Below, piece after piece: positions 63,204 through 64,000 of a DNA stretch of 64,000 nucleotides; the stretch's first letter is position 1; every line of letters begins with the position of its first letter. The position numbers and the translations under genes were made by a program. This stretch comes from Gammaproteobacteria bacterium. Its GTDB lineage: Bacteria > Pseudomonadota > Gammaproteobacteria > Pseudomonadales > Azotimanducaceae. The notes beneath the pieces are model-generated. The model had not been told where the DNA came from and searched no databases. It was given only the letters and a program-made list of their open reading frames with translations. Location of the stretch: assembly GCA_012960535.1 (NCBI GenBank), contig DUBB01000042.1, forward strand, positions 14,735 through 78,734, in the 5' to 3' direction.

Positions 63204-63281
63204 ACAAACGTCTCTTACAAGCGTCTCTTACAAGCGTCTTTAACAAGCGTCTTTAACAAGCGTCTTTAACAAGCGTCTTAA
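63204..63281. repeat. Array of six 13-bp tandem repeats
   Basis: Unit ACAAGCGTCTTTA. Copies at 63204, 63217, 63230, 63243, 63256 and 63269; the first two read ACAAACGTCTCTT and ACAAGCGTCTCTT, the last ends TTAA. It lies between the LhgO-like gene and the stop of the small basic protein gene. Confidence 0.85.
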
Positions 63282-63835
63282 ATAGGAAGGAAATATTGCC
63301 CCACTCGTTCATTAACTGCCACGGCCCGACGCATGTACGCTGGTGGGTAGCGATAGGTAGCGCTGGGTTGTGCCTCGGGAGAACTCAACATCATGCGAAG
63401 ATGATGGCATACTAAATGGCTGGTTTTGCGCTTGTTTTTACTGCCTTTGATTCGTTTTGCCGCTCGCATGGCAAGATCGGAATGGCGTTTTTTATCCTTA
63501 ATTAAAGCGACTTCAGCTTTACCTGCGCCTACAGAACGGTTTTTCCCTACCCTCTTCGCAGTATCTTGTGCCTTAGCTTTTGGAATAAGAGCTTTTGGAA
63601 TAAGAGCTTCTCGATTATCAGCTTCTTGAAGAGCAGCTTTTGAACATACAGCTTGGCTACCTGCCCTCCCGCGCTTTAGAAATTTGGCGTTCTGCGGCTT
63701 TTTTTGGACTGTATTTCCAACGGCGCGATTGCTGCGAACCGTATTTTTAGCCTTTTTTGGTACCATCAAACCATCTTGCACCCCATCTTGGGCTTTCAGG
63801 CTCTGACCAGATACTTCAGAATTGGGACTTCTCAT
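63278..63835 (-). CDS. Small basic protein of unknown function, behind two LexA boxes
   Basis: 185 residues from the ATG at 63835, with GAGGAG six bases before it (an adjacent ATG and a longer frame from 63880 exist). Very rich in Lys, Arg, Ala and Asn, mostly low complexity, with an in-frame 15-bp duplication (LIPKALIPKAKA). The C terminus (SATYRYPPAYMRRAVAVNERVGQYFLPI region, about residues 158-185) looks more ordered. Probably binds nucleic acid. I do not recognise it. Two LexA-type boxes lie 61-107 bp upstream, so DNA damage may induce it. Confidence 0.6.
   Translation of the reverse strand: MRSPNSEVSGQSLKAQDGVQDGLMVPKKAKNTVRSNRAVGNTVQKKPQNAKFLKRGRAGSQAVCSKAALQEADNREALIPKALIPKAKAQDTAKRVGKNRSVGAGKAEVALIKDKKRHSDLAMRAAKRIKGSKNKRKTSHLVCHHLRMMLSSPEAQPSATYRYPPAYMRRAVAVNERVGQYFLPI
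63576..63605. repeat. 15-bp perfect tandem duplication inside the basic protein gene
   Basis: GCTTTTGGAATAAGA is repeated exactly and adds five codons in frame, giving ALIPK twice. Confidence 0.75.
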
Positions 63836-63895
63836 CATGTTCTCCTCGGCAAACGATTTGATGCTGCAGACCGTTAACAACTTAGACTCCGTGTA

Positions 63896-63915
63896 TACTG
63901 TCTATTTATACAGTA
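63896..63915. promoter_or_regulatory. LexA (SOS) box 1
   Basis: TACTGTCTATTTATACAGTA matches the E. coli LexA consensus at both half-sites (TACTGT / ACAGTA). It serves the basic-protein gene on the minus strand and/or a gene to the right of the window. Confidence 0.85.
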
Positions 63916-63922
63916 TACCTAT

Positions 63923-63942
63923 ATCTGTATGTATGTACAGTA
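63923..63942. promoter_or_regulatory. LexA (SOS) box 2
   Basis: ATCTGTATGTATGTACAGTA keeps CTG-N10-CAG and lies 27 bp from the first box, the tandem arrangement seen at strongly repressed SOS promoters such as lexA. Confidence 0.8.
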
Positions 63943-64000
63943 TAATTACCCATGCCCGCACAGTAGAGTCAGAGGTGCAGCTATCAGGTCTGATGTATGC

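Noticed and set aside
1-64000. tRNA, rRNA, CRISPR, IS element, prophage or attachment site
   Set aside because: None was found by eye; all sizeable gaps are accounted for, and no transposase or integrase motif appears.

Overview
The window is a piece of a Gram-negative chromosome, almost certainly a gammaproteobacterium. Evidence: lipid A genes (lpxA, msbA/lpxK, kdsB), the anaerobic-type unsaturated fatty acid pair fabA/fabB, an RNase E with the usual catalytic core, and a gene order (exbB-exbD-lpxK-trm112-kdsB ... murB-rne-rluC ... maf-yceD-rpmF-fabD-fabG-acpP-fabF-mltG-tmk-holB-pilZ) that resembles Pseudomonas and its relatives. LexA-type boxes of the gammaproteobacterial CTG-N10-CAG form support this. 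Aerobic metabolism (acyl-CoA dehydrogenase, FAD oxidases, a molybdenum hydroxylase) suggests a free-living, possibly marine, heterotroph. No rRNA, tRNA, CRISPR, IS element or phage gene was seen.

Layout. 1-9.8 kb: mixed small operons (rimJ fragment, GNAT, alanyl-tRNA editing protein, flavodoxin, Rieske protein, HAD phosphatase with a lysophospholipase-like hydrolase, glyoxalase I, a large secreted protein, an acyl-CoA dehydrogenase). 9.8-19 kb: moaA, a permuted-papain hydrolase, murF, HAD, an LLM oxidoreductase, and a DNA-repair pair (FAN1-like nuclease plus DEAH helicase) behind a LexA box. 19-25 kb: MATE pump, fabA-fabB with an orphan response regulator, divergent lpxA and a HAD phosphatase. 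25-31 kb: a tight six-gene minus-strand unit with a three-subunit molybdenum hydroxylase, a MoaD/ThiS-like protein, galM and galK. 31-35.6 kb: MAPEG, GNAT and the Anbu proteasome-homologue group (ATP-grasp, alpha-E, Anbu). 35.7-44.8 kb: the fatty-acid/cell-division housekeeping block, lacking plsX, fabH, pabC and tatD at their usual places. 44.8-49 kb: rluC, rne, murB. 49-52.4 kb: an insertion relative to the usual order, holding an SDR, a broken receiver gene and a probable UGSC-type selenoprotein with its thioredoxin-like partner. 52.4-57.3 kb: kdsB, a short trm112-like gene, a fused msbA-lpxK, exbD and exbB. 57.4-63.2 kb: a coupled operon with a mesaconyl-CoA CoA-transferase-like and a mesaconyl-CoA hydratase-like gene, a D-threonine/3-hydroxyaspartate aldolase-like gene, a CDF transporter and an L-2-hydroxyglutarate oxidase-like gene. 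63.2-64 kb: a 13-bp repeat array, a small basic protein and two LexA boxes.

The strongest points for follow-up are the in-frame UGA with a SECIS-like hairpin (50675-50707), the MsbA-LpxK fusion, the molybdenum hydroxylase/galactose operon, the partial 3-hydroxypropionate-bicycle operon joined to a glyoxylate-linked aldolase, and three LexA boxes. Short perfect or near-perfect tandem duplications of 12-15 bp recur between genes. All family calls are from reading sequence motifs; no database search was run.
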